Shown here: piece by piece, positions 62,901 to 64,000 of the stretch
Layout: every line of letters starts with the position of its first letter
Position numbering within the stretch: the stretch's first letter is position 1
Assembly (NCBI GenBank): GCA_029265125.1
Contig: JAJUJX010000005.1
Span: 1 to 64,000, forward strand
Source of the DNA: Tolumonas sp008015085
Lineage (GTDB): Bacteria; Pseudomonadota; Gammaproteobacteria; Enterobacterales; Aeromonadaceae
DNA: 64,000 nucleotides
Direction of reading: 5' to 3'
Program-made: the position numbers and the translations under genes
The notes under the pieces: model-generated
Database searches by the model: none
What the model saw: only the letters and a program-made list of their open reading frames with translations
Told to the model about the DNA's origin: nothing

Positions 62901-63084
62901 CGTGCGCGCCAAACCAATCCTGCTCACCGCCTTGGCGGCGATGATCGGCGCCATGTTTATTCTCGATGACCCGATTTTCAATGGGTTAGCCATCAGTCTG
63001 GTGTTCGGGTTATTTGCTTCTACTCTGCTGACGTTAGTCGTGATCCCAGTGCTTTATTATTTATATTTGAGGAGGGGATCGTAA
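59932..63084 (+). CDS. RND efflux permease
   Basis: The 1050-residue inner-membrane pump shows the RND layout: TM1 at about residues 20-37, a large periplasmic loop, and TM4 with the proton-relay aspartates in FSIGILVDDAIVVVENIHRH. A second periplasmic loop and C-terminal TMs (MAPIPLTLVGVMPGHALLG, GMIALAGIIVRNSILLVDFV) follow. ATG 59932 is preceded by GGGAGG and is preferred over an upstream start inside the adaptor gene. It belongs to the hydrophobe/amphiphile-like group, not to CusA (no Met-rich relay seen). The substrate is unknown; its operator suggests sulfide or electrophile stress. Confidence 0.9.
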   Translation: MRPDLGISGRIVRQFLHSPITPLLALLGLLLGIGAVLITPKEEEPQIEVTFADIYIPFPGANPQEVEQLVTLPAEQVLSEMKDIDTMYSFSQPGGAMLIVAFKVGKPRQQALVDLYNQLASNKDWLPAGLGVGEPLVKPRAIDDVPILNLTLWSKQADITAEQLTQVAHGLETELKRLPGTRQIQTVGRHDRVVQVNIDPARMNAYGLSWPQVSQVLQTANQQQNSASLTQENHQISLQVGAFLTSTEEVGQLIIATTNGHPIYLADIADIRDGADVPSANVWMSHQGQIFPAITISVAKQPGINAVDLSRAITERVAKIHNVLIPQGVEVSVTRDYGQTANEKANKLISKLIFATTAVVLLVWLSMGWRESVVVGGAILLTLAITLFASWAWGFTLNRISLFALIFSIGILVDDAIVVVENIHRHQKDGGDWKAAIPQAVDEVGGPTILATLTVIAALLPMAFVSGMMGPYMSPIPINASTGMLISLAVAFIVTPWLALHLLHGHPMEEARAPRLASAFGRFLGRFLSGPQASRARRQLGLGVILLLLISLALPVFQLVVLKMLPFDNKSEFQVMLDMPEGTPVEQTQVVLQQLATEAEKIPEVTSVQLYAGTSAPMNFNGLVRHYFMRQSPELGDLQVNLLGKHERDRASHAIARDARERLTPIASKAGATLKVVEIPPGPPVWSPILAEVYGPTQAIREQAALQVQDAFHQAADIVDIDIDVPATQSHWLLTIDRARASRLGITESQIRQTLAGALNGEDVTYLHAPGQKYAKPIRLRIADGEKVDLLGVLSLTLPSASGKPIALSELVQVSETTRPHSIVHKNMQPMVMVTADMAGKLDSPLYGMAEIASKLSEQHPQWPQNLIQQPDDLSGVAIKWDGEWKITYETFRDMGIAYSVGILLIYFLVVAHFNSYSVPLIIMAPIPLTLVGVMPGHALLGAPFTATSMIGMIALAGIIVRNSILLVDFVNQQRAAGMELAEAVINSGVVRAKPILLTALAAMIGAMFILDDPIFNGLAISLVFGLFASTLLTLVVIPVLYYLYLRRGS

Positions 63085-63147
63085 TGTACAAAAAATAACC
63101 TATATTTAAATTGCATGTTAACCGTATTACTATTGTGAGGTGGCATT

Positions 63148-63543
63148 ATGCTTCCTGCCTTACTATACGAGATGTTGCCGCTGACCTATATTTCAGCTGG
63201 TGCGCTAATGATCAGTGCCGGACAAGAGTTACTTGTTCTGTTATCCGCCTTTTTGTTTTATTGCGCCGGTTCTATCATTTGGGTCATGCGCTCGGAAAAC
63301 CGGCGTACCGACCATCGCATAGCGCCCGCACACAAGCAGCTGTTTCTCCCCGAATGGATGTATGAACTAAAACCGTTTGTTTACATGTTCTTGGGCGTCG
63401 TATTAATTCGTTTTCAATTCCATACGGTCTGGGTTGTGCTTAGTCTGCTATTGATCAGCTGGGGAATAATTTGTGTCTATCGCCGCAGCAGACACCGTCA
63501 CCATAAGCTCAAAAAGATAAATGCACATATCGTCAAATTTTGA
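63148..63543 (+). CDS. Small membrane protein with internal two-TM duplication
   Basis: The 131-residue product begins MLPALLYEMLPLTYISAGAL, and a second half begins WMYELKPFVYMFLGVVL. Each half has the pattern YE-x-x-P, two hydrophobic segments, then a charged Arg-rich end (IIWVMRSENRR; IICVYRRSRHR). The protein thus has about four membrane segments with positive ends inside. A GAGGTG ribosome site precedes the ATG. I recognise no family. It follows the RND permease by 63 bases and may be its last cistron, but the next gene is its paralog. Confidence 0.75.
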   Translation: MLPALLYEMLPLTYISAGALMISAGQELLVLLSAFLFYCAGSIIWVMRSENRRTDHRIAPAHKQLFLPEWMYELKPFVYMFLGVVLIRFQFHTVWVVLSLLLISWGIICVYRRSRHRHHKLKKINAHIVKF

Positions 63544-63786
63544 ATATTAAACCGGAAAATTGGCAGTCAAATAGAATCAATCAGTTACATCAGAGATATT
63601 GATTACAGCTAATTTGTGATTATTTTTTAAACAAACATCAAACAAATACACTACAGTTAAAGTAGTAAACATAATGCAAAAAAACCACAACGCGTTGTGT
63701 CATCCCCCCGCCAGAGTTAAACAACAATAAATATAACAGAAGGGCAATATATGGATGGATAAACACCAAATAATGAGGTGATCACC
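63544..63786. promoter_or_regulatory. Intergenic region with a perfect 14-base palindrome
   Basis: No gene was found. CACAACGCGTTGTG (63686-63699) is a perfect palindrome about 90 bases before the next start and is a candidate operator. The rest is AT-rich. Confidence 0.4.
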
Positions 63787-64000
63787 ATGATTTCCAGATT
63801 ATTATATGAACTAAAACCACATGCGTGTTTGTTGTCTGGCTGTTTATTATTAAGTACCACTGCTAATCCGTTTTTCCTTTCTGCCGGGCTGCTCCTTTTT
63901 GGTTCTGGTTCCATTCTGTGGGTTCTCAGATCTGAATATCGCAGAACTGACGATCCTCATTTCATCCCAGCTAATGAATTACTTATTTATCCGCCGTGGC
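63787..64000 (+). CDS. Paralog of the preceding small membrane protein (truncated by window edge)
   Basis: An open frame from ATG 63787 (ribosome site GAGGTGAT) runs off the right edge after 71 codons. It begins MISRLLYELKPHACLLSGCL and continues through GSGSILWVLRSEYRRTDD, PANELLIYPPW. It matches the neighbouring gene's first half (LLYEMLP, GSIIWVMRSENRRTD, LFLPEW) at many positions, including the YE-x-x-P and RSE-RRTD motifs. It is a tandem duplicate. The C-terminal half is expected beyond the window. Confidence 0.75.
   Translation, partial: MISRLLYELKPHACLLSGCLLLSTTANPFFLSAGLLLFGSGSILWVLRSEYRRTDDPHFIPANELLIYPPW

Noticed and set aside
1..64000. tRNA/rRNA genes, CRISPR arrays, prophage or insertion sequences
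   Set aside because: No cloverleaf-like sequence, regularly spaced repeats, integrase or transposase was found on either strand.

Overview
The window is chromosomal DNA of a facultatively anaerobic gammaproteobacterium. The gene orders nrdR-ribD-ribE-ribBX-ribH-nusB-thiL-pgpA, aroQ-accB-accC, prmA-dusB-fis and yacL-acnB, together with ubiX, mpl, cysGDNC and argR/mdh, are gammaproteobacterial. My best guess is an Aeromonadales member close to Tolumonas or Aeromonas. This is inferred from protein resemblance and gene order only, because no search could be run. Most of the window is core metabolism. No rRNA, tRNA, CRISPR array, phage or complete insertion sequence was recognised.

Layout. 1-6573 is a surface region: the N-terminal part of a large LapA-type repeat adhesin (cut by the window edge), a minor-pilin operon fimT-pilW-pilX-pilV with unusually large PilX and PilV products, and a divergent pilE-like pilin. 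6609-12538 is the riboflavin block, read on the minus strand, in which the RibBA protein has a degenerate GTP cyclohydrolase half (RibBX). 12703-21113 holds a PilZ protein, glyA, aroQ, accBC, a remarkable degenerate PTS-permease-like protein at 17380-18693, prmA and dusB-fis. 21461-28626 holds a phosphoethanolamine-transferase-like protein, ModF, a GNAT enzyme, a His-rich secreted protein, ubiX, mpl, ppa and a 32-residue membrane peptide. 28777-33898 is sulfate assimilation (cysG, cysD, cysN, cysC) and a small Cys-rich protein. 34002-37236 holds qmcA-nfeD, mdh and argR.

37300-47878 looks like a dedicated C4-dicarboxylate/fumarate-respiration island. It has a DcuS/CitA-type sensor kinase, class I fumarase, a DASS-family dicarboxylate transporter, a soluble three-domain NADH:fumarate reductase with an ApbE flavinylation motif, a cytoplasmic ApbE, and a CitB-type response regulator. 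The kinase and regulator genes lie at opposite ends of the block. An 866-base AT-rich intergenic region in the middle carries an FNR-like site. 48013-51698 is a Fur-boxed ferric-iron ABC transporter. 51904-56052 holds a P-II protein, an ERIC-like repeat, yacL, acnB and a small lipoprotein. 56293-57029 is crcB with a DUF190 gene.

57117-63084 is a divergent unit. A sulfide:quinone oxidoreductase with all three catalytic cysteines and a YgaP-like membrane peptide face an RND efflux pair, and each promoter side carries an ATTAGAT-type inverted repeat of the BigR/YgaV/SqrR persulfide-sensor class. The window ends with two tandem paralogous small membrane proteins (63148 onward), the second cut by the edge. 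The strongest candidates for undescribed biology are the pseudo-PTS protein, the sulfide/RND divergon, the enlarged minor pilins and the terminal membrane-protein family.
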